A stretch of 64,000 nucleotides of DNA, taken from NCBI GenBank assembly GCA_019671135.1, contig JAHRHY010000006.1, positions 1,364,001 through 1,428,000 on the forward strand. Reading direction: 5' to 3'. The translations under genes were made by a program, and so were the position numbers. The DNA comes from Linnemannia hyalina. Its lineage: Eukaryota > Mortierellomycota > Mortierellomycetes > Mortierellales > Mortierellaceae. Positions 1 through 13,000 of the stretch are shown here, one piece after another; within the stretch, counting starts at the first letter, position 1; every line of letters begins with the position of its first letter. Below the pieces are notes generated by a model. The model searched no databases, had not been told where the DNA came from, and worked only from the letters and a program-made list of their open reading frames with translations.

Positions 1-68
1 AACTCTAAGAAATAATTATATTGACAGCACTTATTCTATGATCTATGATGGAGCTTGATCTAATACAC

Positions 69-3000
69 TTACTCGATCAAGAACAAACGCGCCTCTTCGT
101 TCTTCTGACTGGCCTCAATAACGACTGGATGGACCTTTGATGCGTCATGAAGAAGCTCCGCCGAGTACGAGCCCTTCTCCTCTCCAGCTGCTCTCAAAAG
201 ACTGCTTCCACTAGCAAGACGCCAAAGGACCTCAAAGACCGGTTTCCGACCACTGATTCCCCAAGGCGACCGATCCTTCCTTCCTCCTCCTCTTCCTGCT
301 GTCACTCCTGTCCCTGTTTGTCCTTCTTCAACAGAATGACTCCATTCCTCAACAGCCTTTTGAACCCGCGTCGCCTGCTGGATGGATTCTTGTTGGTATG
401 CTTGAAGAGCGGCCAGTGCGGATGCGAGAAGGTTGGGTCGGTTTTGGATCTGTTCCAGGGCGCGTTGGGTCAATTGCATCGAGATGAGGGGTTCACGGTA
501 CAAGTTGGGGGATTCCTTGTCGAAGAGGGTCTTGCTTGGCTGCAGAGACTCTGACACAATACGCGCTATTAACATTGCAAAAAGGTAAATTGAGGCAGAG
601 GTTGATGTTAGTATCGATCTTTTTTTGTGTTCGTGACTGAAAAAAACAACAAGAGATAACGATGGGTAACAAAACAATAACAAAAAAAAAAAAAAGACTT
701 ACCTGGGTCTTCAGTTCCCAATAATCCAAAAACAAGCGCCTGAATCAACAACCGGATCTGCTCTTCGTTCGCGTCCGGTCCCGCAAAGAGTACAACCTGG
801 TGGTCGTAGACGAGCGTCAATGCCTTCTCGGACGAGACGGCATATGGAAGCTGGATTCCTCTAGAAACAATCAGCGTAGCTTCTTCACGGACTTCTGCTT
901 CATCGTCCTGAAGTTGCCAGGTCAAGGTTTCAAGAAGTCGAAGGTAGGCTGGTGTTTTGGTGGTGGATGGGTGTGGTTGGTGCGGGTCCATGAGCTGGGA
1001 TGTGAAGAAGGAAATTGATTCCAGGGCTGCCTCTCGGAGCTGCAAGGTCTATTTGTTTTTTTAAAAAAAAGAGATACGTTTTGGGTTGAGTATGTGTGGT
1101 CATATGAGTTATTTCATAACTGAAAAGAACGCAAACAAAGGGTATGGTGCGTACTTGATATTCGTTGGCGTATTTGTGGATGGAGGTTGACCAGCGGTTC
1201 AAGCAGTCAATCCGCAGGGACTCTTCAACCTTGGAATCGTTCCAGATCTATCAATGTAAATCAACCATAAAAATGAACACGTTTAGAAGGTCAATTCTTG
1301 CATCGAAATATGAAAAAAAATCGCATTCACATCAAAAGAAACCTTACTTGAGCAAAGACGTTTCCAGTGGCAGGCAGGATGGCTTCGACAACAGCAATAC
1401 CGCCCATGGTCTCATCATCAATATGCGTGCAGAGACGGTTCCAGAACTCGACAATGTCAATATGGGATCCCTCGGGGAAGGGCTTGTTGCCTCCAAACTT
1501 GGACATCAACGCAACCTCGAGGCGGAGACACTCCAGATTCTCCTCGCCCTTGAACAGTGTGTTGATGAGCGTGTTGTGAATGACAGACGCATCCAAGTAG
1601 GTCTGAACACCCTCCCGGTTCGACTCGAGCCACATCTGCAGGGTCTCCAGTGTCTCCAAGCGGACTTCATAGTCGGCGTCATTCAAGAGGGATGTCACAA
1701 TGCCGGTGATCTGGTCCCTGGTCATGGCGGCGTTCACTCCAAGAACAGTTGCTGAAATGACCGTTCTGGCCATAAGGCGGCGAACAAGGTGGCCTCCGAT
1801 GTGTTGACGATAAGTCTTCTTCTCCTCCAAGAGACCGACCACAGCATAGTCGATAATAAAATCGCGGATGCTCTTGAAGTGGATAGTACTCAGACGCTTC
1901 ATCTCCTCCCTCTCACTCTCCATCTCCATCTCTGCACCTTCCTCCTCCTGCACAGAGTTACGACCCATCCAGGTCTCCCCGAGGACAAACTCGGCATAGA
2001 TCGAAAGCACCATCCACCGGTTCAGCTGGCATCCAGTCTTGAGAACACGCTCCGTCACGGGCCCAAACACGTCTGCGAAACGCGTCACGAATGACTTTCG
2101 AACTACGCGATCGGCAACGCCCTCTCCCAGGAGATGGCCACGCAGAAGGAACTGAACCTGGACCAAAAGACCGTGGACTTCGTTCTGGGAAATCTTGTCC
2201 TTGGCGCAGCCCTGCAAAATATCGACGATCCAATCCATCAAATCGTGAGAGGCAATCAGAGGGATCAACGCACGGGCCGCCATCTCGCGGGTTTTCCAAA
2301 TGGCACTTGCAGCACACCGACGGACGAGGGTGACAAAGGCAGACATGCCGCCGTCGACCGCATCGGCTGGGTCGGCATGAAGACTGGGCTGCAAACGAGA
2401 AAGGAGTGTCAAAACGGGGTAGAGGCCAGGATGGACACGATCTTGAGCTGATTCGGCATCCAACAGCTGCCTAACCGCCACCTCGAGCTGACTCTGCAAG
2501 AAATCGCACAGTCCTTCAAGACGAGCAAAGAGCTCGCGACTGGTGATACCGTTAATCGCCAAATGCTCATCACGGACCCTCTTGGCTCCAAAGACACGGT
2601 GCAATAGGGTCGAGAACAACATGACACCGCAGTTACGGACAGCCCATGATGGCGACGAGAATGCGCGGATAGAGAGCTCAAGTCCTTGACCGACATAGGG
2701 GAGGACCGAGGTGCTAAGCTTGGCGTCCATAAAGAGGCGACGCAAAACATTCATGGCGTGGATCTGAGGCAAGTCGACCTGATGGTTGGCATCGGGGCTG
2801 ACGGGCTTTTCTGCGATCGCCATGACACGACGCATGACCATGGGAAGCAGGGTGCGGCGGTTGTCGGACAACTCGGCGTTGACAATGGCCAGGATGCAGA
2901 GAGGCAATCCGGCAGATCGACGGGTGACCGAGATAGAGTCACTGAGAATAGAGTCCAGGTTCTCTTCGAGCCAGACCCTTGGGAGAGCGGCTAACGCCGA

Positions 3001-6000
3001 ATCCTCCGAGTTGAGCAGTCTTGTGCAGAGCGAGATGTAAGCTGGGAAGACGGACGAGAAGGCACCTGGATGACGTATAGTCGTCAACAATCGTCTGAAC
3101 AAACTTCCAGCGCGGTCGAGAGCGTTGGGCTCCAGAATACCATCAGTCTTAAGTGCGCTGCCGCCCAGGGTGGCCTTGGAAAGGACCAACTCCATAAGTG
3201 AAGACGACTCCTTAATAGCGCGCCAGCAGTAACTCAGGATAACCTGATGGTTGGGCCCACCGCTCTGCTCAAACTCGTCTCCGCCTGAAGAACTGATAAC
3301 AGCATCGATCGACTCTTCCATCTCAGTGAATGTGGCTGGGATGTTGCCCTCGGGCGAGGGGTTTGAAAGAACGCCCATGACTACGCCGCAGACGCTCTCG
3401 ACCAGATCCATCATGTCCGCGTGGACTGCCTGCCAAAGAGGGCGGTGATTGGTGACAAGTGGGGAGGCATAGTCGATGGACGAGAAGAGGTAGCGAAGGC
3501 CGATCAGGGTTCCGTGAACTGGGTGATGGTATGCCGCGTCCAGTTGGTTCTGACGAGCCCTCTCCAATTGAACGCGAAGCAAGTTCTGCAAGCGGATTGT
3601 GAAGTCAACTATAGTGACAGGTGGAATGACGAAAGTATTAGAGTGGAATAGATATAAAGTGAAAAAAGGCAAATGATAAAGTAAAGGATTATACCTGCGG
3701 GGTTTCCCGTGTAGGCTGCAAACTTGACGTCCTTGAACTCCTCAGAACCATCGTATGGCAGATCAATGTCCCATCCGAGCTCGATGGCGTACTTGACAAA
3801 TATGATCTTGAGAACCAATCCGCCCGAATCACTCTCACCGGCTCTGGTGCTCTTGAGCCAGTCAAGTCCCCAACGGACCAACCCATCAACAGACTCTTTG
3901 GTGCCGTAGCCTTCAAAAGGCGCGTCAAAGTTCATCAGAATCTCCAAGGCTTGCTCACGACAGTGGTCGAAGGGGTTCAAGAGGCAGCCCAAAAGAATCT
4001 TGGTGTGCTCCTTGCTGGCAATGGGGAGCTGGAATGGGAAGCGAGAGATGTCGTTGGGCTTTGAGCCAGGAGGCAAGGGGGTGGTCTTGATTCCAAAGGT
4101 CTTGATCATGACTCCAAGTAAACGCAAACTTGTCGAGACACGCTGGAAGGATGATCCTGGGTAGATCGAAGAAAAAATATGGTCCAGAAGCCACTCCAGG
4201 AACGCCTTTGTCTCGGCAACCTTGGCCTCACGCTCCTGAATCATCTCGTTCGCATCTGCCTCGCTCAAGTTCTTCTTGCCAACTGGTGTGTGGAGTCGAG
4301 AAATCTCACGCGCCAACACATAACAGTTGCCTCGCACACGGAACAGGAACTTGGCCAGGTGCGAGTACAGCTTCTGACGGAAATCGGGTACGACGGCGTT
4401 GAGGTTGAGGGGGAGGAACTTCTTCAGCAGATCGTATTCCATCAATGCCACGGGTGTAGTCGATTTTCGGGACTCGCAGAGGATACCCAGGACGTCGATG
4501 CGGATATCTGCTGAAGCATGATGCATAGCCGAGTGAAGAACAGAGATGTCGATCTTGGGCTTGCCAGAGTCGTTTGTGGCGGTTGTTGACGAGAAATCAA
4601 CATAGTTGCTGGCATCGACCAGATCCAGCGAGCGAGCAATCTTGATCGAGAGCACAATGGCGTTGAAACGATACTGCTCGTCCGAAATGTATCCTGGGTA
4701 GGTGACATTGGTGGTGTCGTTCAGAACGTCGAGCAAAGTCCAGAATGCCTCGGGGCAAGTCGAAAAGAGTGGCGAGAAGATAAAGTGTCCCAGATGCTTG
4801 CGGATCAAATCGTTGTCGGTCGTCAGAGCCTGGGTCACCGATTTCATCCAAAAGTCCACCCATGGTTGGATGGCAGCCTTGCGTGCTGAGCGGGTAGCAG
4901 TCGCATCCATTGCTGAGTCCTCTATCGCCTTTCCAGTGTTCTTGTCAGACTTCTTTGCTGCGACCGCGAGGACGTTAGCGTTCTTGACATCCAGTTCGAG
5001 GCACTCTTTCCATGACTTTTCGATCATCGCGTTAATCGCAACGGCTGCACCGGGCGCAGTGGCGAGCTGTTCCAGAGCGAGAATGGCCTGAGAAAGAGCG
5101 TCCTGTCGAAGGTGAATGACCTCTGCCATAGGGACTCGTTCCACCAAGATGGCTAGAATAGGGTGCTTGGACTTTCTGTGACCATCCGCCATAAGGATGC
5201 GCTGAAGGAGATCCGTGACGAATGCTGGGGTGGTGTGCTCATTGCTGAGTTGAGCCTTGAGGTAGACAATGTCCAGAAGCAGCTCCAGAATGTTCTTGAC
5301 CTTGTGTTGAACGGCGTCGACAGGATCCTCCCAGTAGTCGAGAACGTAGGTCGCGAGTTTCTCCTGCGCCTGCTCGTTGATACAGTTCGCCAGCGCTTGC
5401 TTCATCTCTGTTGATGCTGTCGATTTGTCACCCAAGTGCAGCTTTGTCTGTTGAAGCCAGTGTCCCATCGTCTCAAAGGCGCTGGTCTTGCTCGACATGT
5501 CCTTGGAAGTGGCACAGAGATAAGCGATCGCATGGAAGAGGACCTGGTGCAAAACCAAGTTGCCCTTGTTGAGATCGTCAAAGACAGCAGGGGCGTACCA
5601 ATGAGAAATGTGCTCGACAGTCATCACCAGGGCCTCCGGACGGATGTTGGTTAAAAGTCCACGTACGACGCCCAACATGTACATTCCTGCATCCTCCTCT
5701 CCTGGACCGCACTTTTCTCCCAAGTAGGTGTTCCATCCGAAGTCCATCTCGACCATGACCTGTGGAATCTTGGGGAGGTATGCAAGATCCTGTCCATTGG
5801 CGCCAAAGACAAGCCCGACTATCCTGCGGGTTGCTTCCTGAACGTTGGGCGAGGTCAGATCGACCAAGTTGGCAAAGATCATTCCTGAGATCGAAGACAC
5901 GTCGCGGTGGTATGCTGGAGAAGAAGATACTGTGATGGCGTCCTCGAGGATCCGGAGAATGTACGGTTGTGTGGTGTGTGTTGATGAAATCTCGAATTGG

Positions 6001-7009
6001 TGTGTGGATGAAGTTGATAGCTCTGACTGTCGGTTGTCGTTGTTACTGACGATTAGGCGAGAGATAATGGCGAGGATGAGTTTGAGAATGAACTCAAGAT
6101 CCATCATAGCTTCCGTGTATGCGCTTGGGATGTGGTCCCTGCCCACCTATTTCAGATTTAATTGAGCGATAGTTCAGTTAAGTATATTTTCATGCCAATG
6201 AACATGGTCCATAGAATGACTAAAGAAGAGATCGACTTACATCGACGTTAGTGGTTTCGACTCTGGTATGAAGCAGTAATGAGAGTTGGTCGAGGATGGC
6301 ATCCATGTCTGCGTGAATCGCAGCTCGTCCCATGGCGTAGTCGAGGGTGGTATAGAGGGTGAGAGCGCGCTGGTGCCATGCCATATCGATCTCGATGCAG
6401 GGTTGTCCTTTGACGGAAAAGATGTCGTTCATGATAACAGATCGCATAGCAGAGACAATGGGTCCGTTCTGATCGGCCTCGTCGAATTGTAATTGAGACT
6501 GGAGGGATTGGATGAGAGCAAAGATCTGTTTCCTGGACGACAGCTTGGCGGAGGCAAAGTAATAGAGTGCCATGAAGCGAGAGAATGCCACCTGGAAGTC
6601 AGGTCGCTCCAGATATGATCCATGCTTCTCCCTCTGTGTCCTTGCAGCTTGCTCTATTATTTTTATCAGCGATTAGAAAAAAGACGTGAGTGATGAGGAG
6701 ATCCGAATTGGTATCGATTGTAAATTGGGTTGATACGTTCTTCCCAGGAGTAATTGAGCTTTCTATCATCGATTGATCTGCGTACATACCGAGCTTCTTG
6801 AAGGCAGCGGCCTGTTGCTGGGTTGTTGTGCGACCGTACTTCTCCTGCTCCTGGCGGGACTCGTTGATAAAGTGGAACCAGGCAGCAACGAGAGGCTGGT
6901 CTGCAGTGTCAGCCTTGAATGGCTCGATGAGGTCGGACCAGCAGCTCGCGTAGGCTACGGAGAGGTCCTTTGACTGGAAGGCCTGCTTTGTCTTCTGATG
7001 CAGCACCAT
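69..7009 (-). CDS. TRM732: THADA/Trm732-like tRNA 2'-O-methylation cofactor
   Basis: In the known family, Trm732/THADA is a large HEAT/armadillo-like scaffold that directs the methyltransferase Trm7 (FTSJ1) to 2'-O-methylate position 32 of the tRNA anticodon loop. The DUF2428 core is recognisable in the exon around 1348-3608, with the conserved run 'PQIHAMNVLRRLF' and then 'SSPSWAVRNCGVMLFS', typical of THADA. Seven exons fit: 6790-7009, 6241-6653, 3695-6146, 1348-3608, 1155-1247, 703-1048 and 69 to about 565, giving about 2093 residues. That is close to human THADA and far longer than yeast Trm732. The start ATG is at 7007-7009 and the stop at 69-71. The last intron has two in-phase acceptors 15 nt apart (exon starting at about 565 or 550). 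It is divergent from TSC13. The rest of the protein is helical-repeat-like without catalytic motifs, as expected of a scaffold. Confidence 0.85.
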
Positions 7010-7223
7010 CGTGCTTGGTCAATGAATGTCCTTGAGTACAGAAAAAAGAATGCTGAGCTGGGCTGGTCATTTTTTTTTCTTTGTTGGCAACATGAAAGTG
7101 ACTGCTCATGCACGACAAATCAGCCACTCATCGAAAGACCAGCCGAGCAACACTTCTACAAAGTCGCGTGCAAAAGAGACCTTTCCTTTTTCTCTTTTCT
7201 CTTTCCATTCAACAACAACCACA
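7010..7223. promoter_or_regulatory. Shared promoter region TRM732 / TSC13
   Basis: There are only 214 bp between the divergent start codons of TRM732 and TSC13, so both 5' leaders and core promoters must fit here or overlap. The half nearest TSC13 is pyrimidine-rich on its sense strand (about 7160-7210). No TATA box is obvious. Confidence 0.55.
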
Positions 7224-8338
7224 ATGAAGCTTGTCATCACCCCAAGGTCTGCAAAGTCGCGCAAGTTCCCTATCACCCTTGACCTCGTCGGCTCGCCTGC
7301 CGATGTCCGTGTCGAGGACGTCCAGAACGCCATTGCCACAAAGTACCCTCAGTTGTACGTCGACCGTCAACGTTTGACTGTTGAGAAAACTGCTCTGGAG
7401 GCCGGTAAGACTCTTTCTGACTATGGCCTCAAGGATGGCGATTCTGTCACGTTCAAGGATCTCGGTAAGTACGCGGAGATGATACTTTCTTGCTTTTTTG
7501 TTCAGGTTTGGAAGTAGTTGCTACATAAGGCATTTTCAGTAATACTCACACCCTTACTTCGTCGTTCATTTTTCAGGTCCACAAATAAGCTGGCGCACCG
7601 TCTTCTTGATTGAATATGGTGGTCCATTGGTCATCCATCCCTTGGTCTACTATCTCCCCAAGTTGTTCTACGGAGAGTCCTTTGAGCACAGCTGGATGCA
7701 AACGTATGTCGATGTTTCTTTCATTGACATATTACAGGACACATGGATATGTCATAGAAGCCTAACGCGTGCTATTGTTTTTATAACGTGTAAATAGCGT
7801 CGCTTATTGGATGGTTATGCTTCATTTCTTGAAGCGCGAGTACGAAACCGTTTTCGTTCACCGCTTCTCTCACGGTACCATGCCCTTCCGCAATGTCTTC
7901 AAGAACAGCGCCCACTATCACTTGTTGTCTGGAGTCAACCTCGCCTACTGGGTGTATGGTCCCTGGAACGCTGAGGGAGCCAAGCTGGCTGAGAGGAGTG
8001 ATGCTCTCGTTTATGGATGCATTGCCCTTTACATTTTTGCGGAGCTGTCCAACTTCCACACTCACGTCACTTTACGTAACCTCCGCCCTCCAGGCACCAA
8101 GATCCGCAAGATCCCTCGTGGCTATGGTTTCCAATGGGTTTCATGCCCCAACTACTTCTTCGAGACTCTGTCCTGGTTGGCTGTCAGTGTTTTGACTATG
8201 TCATGGTCCGCCCACTTGTTCTTTATCGTTGCCGTTGGTCAGATGTACATCTGGGCTGTCAAGAAGCACAAGGGCTACCGCAAGGAATTCTCTGACTACC
8301 CTCGCGGTCGCAAGGCCATGTTCCCCCTGGTCGCTTAA
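7224..8338 (+). CDS. TSC13: Very-long-chain enoyl-CoA reductase (TSC13/TECR)
   Basis: This is the last enzyme of the ER fatty-acid elongation cycle; it reduces trans-2-enoyl-CoA with NADPH to make very-long-chain acyl-CoAs for sphingolipids. Three exons (7224-7464, about 7577-7703, 7798-8338) give 302 residues, the usual family size. Residues 1-78 form the ubiquitin-like N-terminal domain found in TECR. The rest is the multi-membrane steroid 5-alpha-reductase-type domain, including 'VHRFSHGTMP', 'NFHTHVTLRNLR' and the C-terminal 'FQWVSCPNYFFE' region that characterises the family. The start ATG lies in a CA-rich context right after a pyrimidine-rich leader. Introns are about 112 and 94 nt with GTAAGT and GTATGT donors. 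It faces TRM732 head to head and runs tail to tail into the dehydrogenase gene, 96 bp between stops. Confidence 0.95.
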
Positions 8339-8396
8339 CGCTTTCATCTATGTTTTTTTTCCCCACTCGTTTCAGTTTAGGTGTATGGTATATTCA

Positions 8397-8402
8397 AATA
8401 AA
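8397..8402 (+). terminator. Polyadenylation signal AATAAA of TSC13
   Basis: A canonical AATAAA lies 59 nt after the TSC13 stop. It is only 33 nt from the stop codon of the opposing dehydrogenase gene, so cleavage of the TSC13 transcript would fall at or inside the neighbour's coding end. Confidence 0.6.
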
Positions 8403-8434
8403 AGCAATCGCGTCTTTCAATCGCTTTCGGGGTT

Positions 8435-9455
8435 TTATTTTTGCGAAAGAGATTCGAGGCCAGTGACCTCGCAGCTCCAGTTCCACCACAGCTTCTGCTT
8501 GGCAGGATCTCTGCTCTCCTCGCTCGACTCGTTCTCGACACCGTCCATGAAATAGATGCCGTTCTTGAGTCTGTTCTCTCCAGTGGCGGTCTTGAAGACA
8601 CGGAGTCCACCTTCTTCCACGGACGTGGCGAAGCTGGCCTTGGCGAGGACATTGTTCATCAGCACTCGGGTGGCAAAACCAGACTCGCGCTTCAAGTCTG
8701 TAGTGGGAACGAACCCTGGGCAGACCTGGATGTTCATCACGAGTAAAGAGATAGTATGGCCAGGTGTCGTTAATACTTGCGCGGTTTCATATTGAGGCGC
8801 AAAGCAATTTTCAGTTATGGAAAATACTTACAGCGTTTACAGTAATAACTTTGCTGTCGACAGAGGCAGCCAAGACATACGTGCAGAGGGCTTGGTTCAA
8901 CTTGGAGTTGCGGTAGGCAACCATGCCATCAAAGTCTTTGTCGCCATCGACGGTCTCCATGGTCAGGATAGGACCCTTGCCCTTGCCGACGCCAGGCTTG
9001 TGCAGCGACGACGAGACGAACACAATGGTAGAGGGTTCTTCTGGTCTGGCAGCATGTCCTGCCGTCAAAGAAGGCAAAAGAAGTTGGGCTAACAGGAATT
9101 GGGACAGGTGGTTGACCTGCATGTTGGTCTCGCGCTTGTCCTCTGTGAGGCGAAGCGAGGTAGCCATGACACCAGCGTTCAGGATGAGAGCGTGGATACC
9201 ATTAGGGAAGGATGCCTTGATGTCCTCAGCAAAGGCACGGGTGGACTTGAAGGAGGCGAGGTCGAGTGGTTTCGACTCGACAGTGTTATCGCCAGTAGCT
9301 AGGGCGGTCAGATTCTTGACGCCAACGGCGGCACGAGCACTGTCCCTGCAACCAAGGACAATATGGACGTTGGCCTGAGAGGAGATCAGGTTCTTTGCGC
9401 ATTCGAAACCGATGCCGACATTTCCACCAGTGATGACGAAGATTTGTTTGGTCAT
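8435..9455 (-). CDS. Short-chain dehydrogenase/reductase (retinol dehydrogenase-like)
   Basis: A classical-type SDR of 304 residues in two exons (8832-9455 and 8435-8725; intron 8726-8831). The Rossmann cofactor motif TGGNVGIG spans residues 9-16, NAG is at 93-95, the catalytic serine lies in SSS 148-150, and the YxxxK pair is Y181/K185. After the intron the chain resumes at 'VCPGFVPT', the usual loop after the catalytic pair, which fixes the splice. The family oxidises or reduces alcohols and ketones with NAD(P)(H). The closest general resemblance is to retinol dehydrogenase/WW-oxidoreductase-like SDRs, but the substrate cannot be told from sequence. No signal peptide or membrane segment is evident, so a cytosolic location is likely. 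It lies tail to tail with TSC13 and head to head with the nucleoporin gene. Confidence 0.88.
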
Positions 9456-10053
9456 GATTGTGTCGTGTTGGAGGCGAATGTGAAAAGTGGAGTGCGTGTG
9501 AAAGGAGCGTGGTATTGTAAAGAGAAAGAGATAAAAAATGAAAAGACAAGGAGGATAAAATAAAGGAGATGAAAACGCGGGTGGCCCTTTTTGGGGCGGT
9601 TCTTGCGGGCTTGACCGGTTGCGGTTTGTGGCACCTCCCCCATCCCCCGCCTTCTTGTTATGAAGAGAGGTCTAGGCTGTGATAGGCCACGGAACATGGA
9701 CAATGGACTTTGAAAAAGTCATCTTTTTGCTGTTCAAGGCGGTCCAACAGAGACTGCAACAGCTGCACTCTTCAAGATGATATTTTCCATCTGATAAGAG
9801 ATTTGGCTTTTTTTTTTTTTTTTTTTTTTTTCATCTTCCCCAAAGTCGCATCAGACACGCGTGTCACAGCAAAGGAATTGGGTGGCTTGGTTTTTTTTAC
9901 CTTCGGTCAAAATGAAGCGCGATCAACTTTGCCACCTTTGGTGTGTCTCAACTCCACACCTCTCTCTCTCTCCTTCCATTGTACCCCTTCTGACTGTGTA
10001 GATTGACGCACACACCCATCAAGGACACGTCGCATATCACTCACACACTCGCC
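9456..10053. promoter_or_regulatory. Divergent promoter region, dehydrogenase / nucleoporin
   Basis: About 600 bp without a gene between two divergent starts. It holds a T tract at about 9808-9831, a GC-rich patch around 9575-9650, and a CT-rich leader (9955-9985) shortly before the nucleoporin ATG. No other structure was seen. Confidence 0.5.
9808..9831. repeat. T homopolymer, about 24 nt
   Basis: An uninterrupted run of T in the divergent promoter region. It could act as a nucleosome-depleting dA:dT tract; that role is inference. Confidence 0.8.
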
Positions 10054-13000
10054 ATGGCGGAACCCAAGATCGAGGAGGTTGATGTCGACTTTACTCTCTG
10101 CACTGTACGTCAAACCACCGGCAGACATTCTTTCTCTGTGCGCGTTGTAGGAATGTTTTCTTGTAAAATCACAGAATTATGAACACACGCACGCAAACAG
10201 AATGACTTACATTCCAACTGCAACACGTTACATAGGACATCGCCTTCAAACAACTCAAGAACTCTGTCGAGCTCACTCTCAGTGACCGATTGCCTGACGA
10301 GATTGCCGCCAACGGCAGCATTTTTGTCGTCTCCAACACATACGGATATTTTATCGCCGGACAGAATGAGGGTACAGTTGGAACAAAAGGAGCTACTCTC
10401 GACAATGGAGGCGTATTTTGAAATCAGAGCATTGACTAATACTGAATTGTGATTATCTATTGCAGGATTTCTTATTGATAAGCTGTCATCTCTGAGATCG
10501 GCCTTTGAGAATGGCGAAGTGAGCGCCTCCAACGACTACAACGAGGCAGCCAGAGTAGAAATCTCAGGAGAAACTATCAGTCATATCAGACTTTCGGCAG
10601 ATGAACTGACGGTCATCGTTGGATTGAGAGGTGGCCTGATTCATTTGTACAGCGTCACCAAGCTTCTCGCCAAGGTATGATGCATTGTGGATACCCCAGG
10701 ATATTATATGCATTCCGGTGCATCTTATTCCTATTACTCACGAAGCCTTTTTTAACATCTATAGGCCAAAGGAGCCAAGCCCGTCGCCCTTCTGGATCTT
10801 GGCAGCGAGATTCTGGACATCCGCCCTAATCCAGCAATAGACCAAAACAGACTGATTGCAGTATTGCTTGACAACAGGACCATCAGGATGATAAATATGG
10901 AGGACGGCTCTACTACTGTAATACTCGACAAGCACAAGTACACGGCAATGGCATGGTCAAGCAAAGGAAAGCAGATCATGTGCGGAACCGAGAATGGACG
11001 TCTTTACCAGATTGACCCTGAAGGAGCACTCAAGAAGGAGCATCTGCCCAATCCAGACAACAATGGCCACCAAGGCAAGTATTCTTGATGACTATGCCAT
11101 TCTGCCGATACATCTTTTCGACATTGTTGAGGCTAACCAGACTCTTCGTGCACTTTTGAAATATCCCGTTACTAGTTACTACTATTGCGTGGCTCGAAAC
11201 AGCAGTGTTCATTGTCGTCTACACCGAACAGCCAGAGGACGATGGCACACCCTCCTTCATATCCGACTTTTGTGTGATCTCGAAAGTGGACAAGACAAAA
11301 CCAACAAAGTTTACCAGATACAGAGAACTTTGCTACCCGATGCCCAACGATATCTGCGGAGTCAACTACTACGTATCCTCCTCGTTGAAAAATCTGTAAG
11401 TTTCTTTACTGGGTTACACTTGTCAAATCTCTCTACCGCCCCATTCCATCTAACCAACGAGAACGTTGATTATATCCTTGTAACAGGAGCAAGAACTACA
11501 AGGAGTTCATGGTGGCGGGATATTCAGCCTCGACAGATATTGCAACTATTGCGAGAGGTCAAGATGGCGAATGGATGTTACTCGATTTACCAGAGGTTGA
11601 TAGACCTATGGTTACCGGCTCGGATCCGTGCATGTTGGGAATGGCAATTGATTTGACTGCGACCAAGCCCTTGGAACCTCTCGAAGAAGAGGGACCTGAG
11701 GTGCCCGCTGCCCCAATTTTATACGTCTACAACAACCATGGCCAGCTTTCAGCATACAACATATTGGAGCTCCCTATTGCCAAGCAGGGTCTCCCTAATG
11801 GAGCGATGGTGCAGCCAAAGGCTCTTCCACAAACATCCTCGTCAACCAAGGCGACACCGGCTGCCAAGGCAAACCCAGTACCCAAGACAGCGCCAAAGGC
11901 GGCTTCGGCAACGCCTTCAGTGGCAAGAGTCGCTGCACCGACGCCCAAGGTTTCGTTTGGCGCACCAGCGTCTGCATTCGGCTCGTCACCTTCGTCCCCA
12001 AGTGCAACGTTCAGATCTTTCGCTCCCAACCCCGTTGTCAACCCCAACCCAGCCTTCCAACAAAATACAGCTGCTCCCCCAAAGCCACTCGGCACTATGC
12101 AGAAGATTCTTCAAGAGAACGACCCACCACTTCGAATCGTCCGCAAGAAGAGTGTTGCAGACGCACCCTCTGCTCCTGCGCCCAAAGTGAGCCCCGCTAT
12201 GGATGCACTATCAAGGCAGCTCGAGAACACCTACCTTGCGATGACAGAGGAGCTCAAAACATTGCATAGCCACGTCAGGGACACCGAGGAGCTCGTCAAG
12301 GCTCGAGAGCATGTATTTGGAGAGCTGGATCAGTTCATGTTGGTCACCGAAAAGCGCATCAAGGCTGCAGAAAAAACAAAGGTCCTGGCAGAGAGTGTCT
12401 CGAAGGACTTTGCCAGCCTTCAGACGGATCTCGTCAAAGGTAATCTACTGCAACACGCGTCATTCCTTTGATCACTGGTGACATTTGGATTTTTACTGAC
12501 AACTCACTCTTCCTTTACTGTAATGTAGTAACAACCAAGCGAGAGGAGATTGGGAAACTGCTCAAAGCTCGGGAAGATCCTAGTTTGCTGGAGAAGGTAT
12601 TGACAAGCGAGCTGAATCCTGTTCAAGCTGCGATGCAAGACCAAATGACACGGACTATTGAGGTAACCATGCAGACCGTACCGTGCTTTATATATGCTAA
12701 ATTTTGAAGTCAGTATACTACACATGTCAGCTCACATATGCTTCGCCCGCCGCTTACTATTCTAGACGATCGACAGTCGCCTTCGTGACTTGGAGAAACA
12801 TGTGGAGGATATGAACACCGAGGCAAACAAACTCCGTCAGGGTCAATACACCGAGTACCATAAACTGGACTCTATCCGTCGCACCATCCGTCACATTAGC
12901 ACTGTTCTCATTTCTCGACAGAGTGATTTGGACCAGCTCTCAAATGATCTCGACAACCTCGCCATCACAGAGCCCATCAGCCCTCGGCATGGCTCGACTT

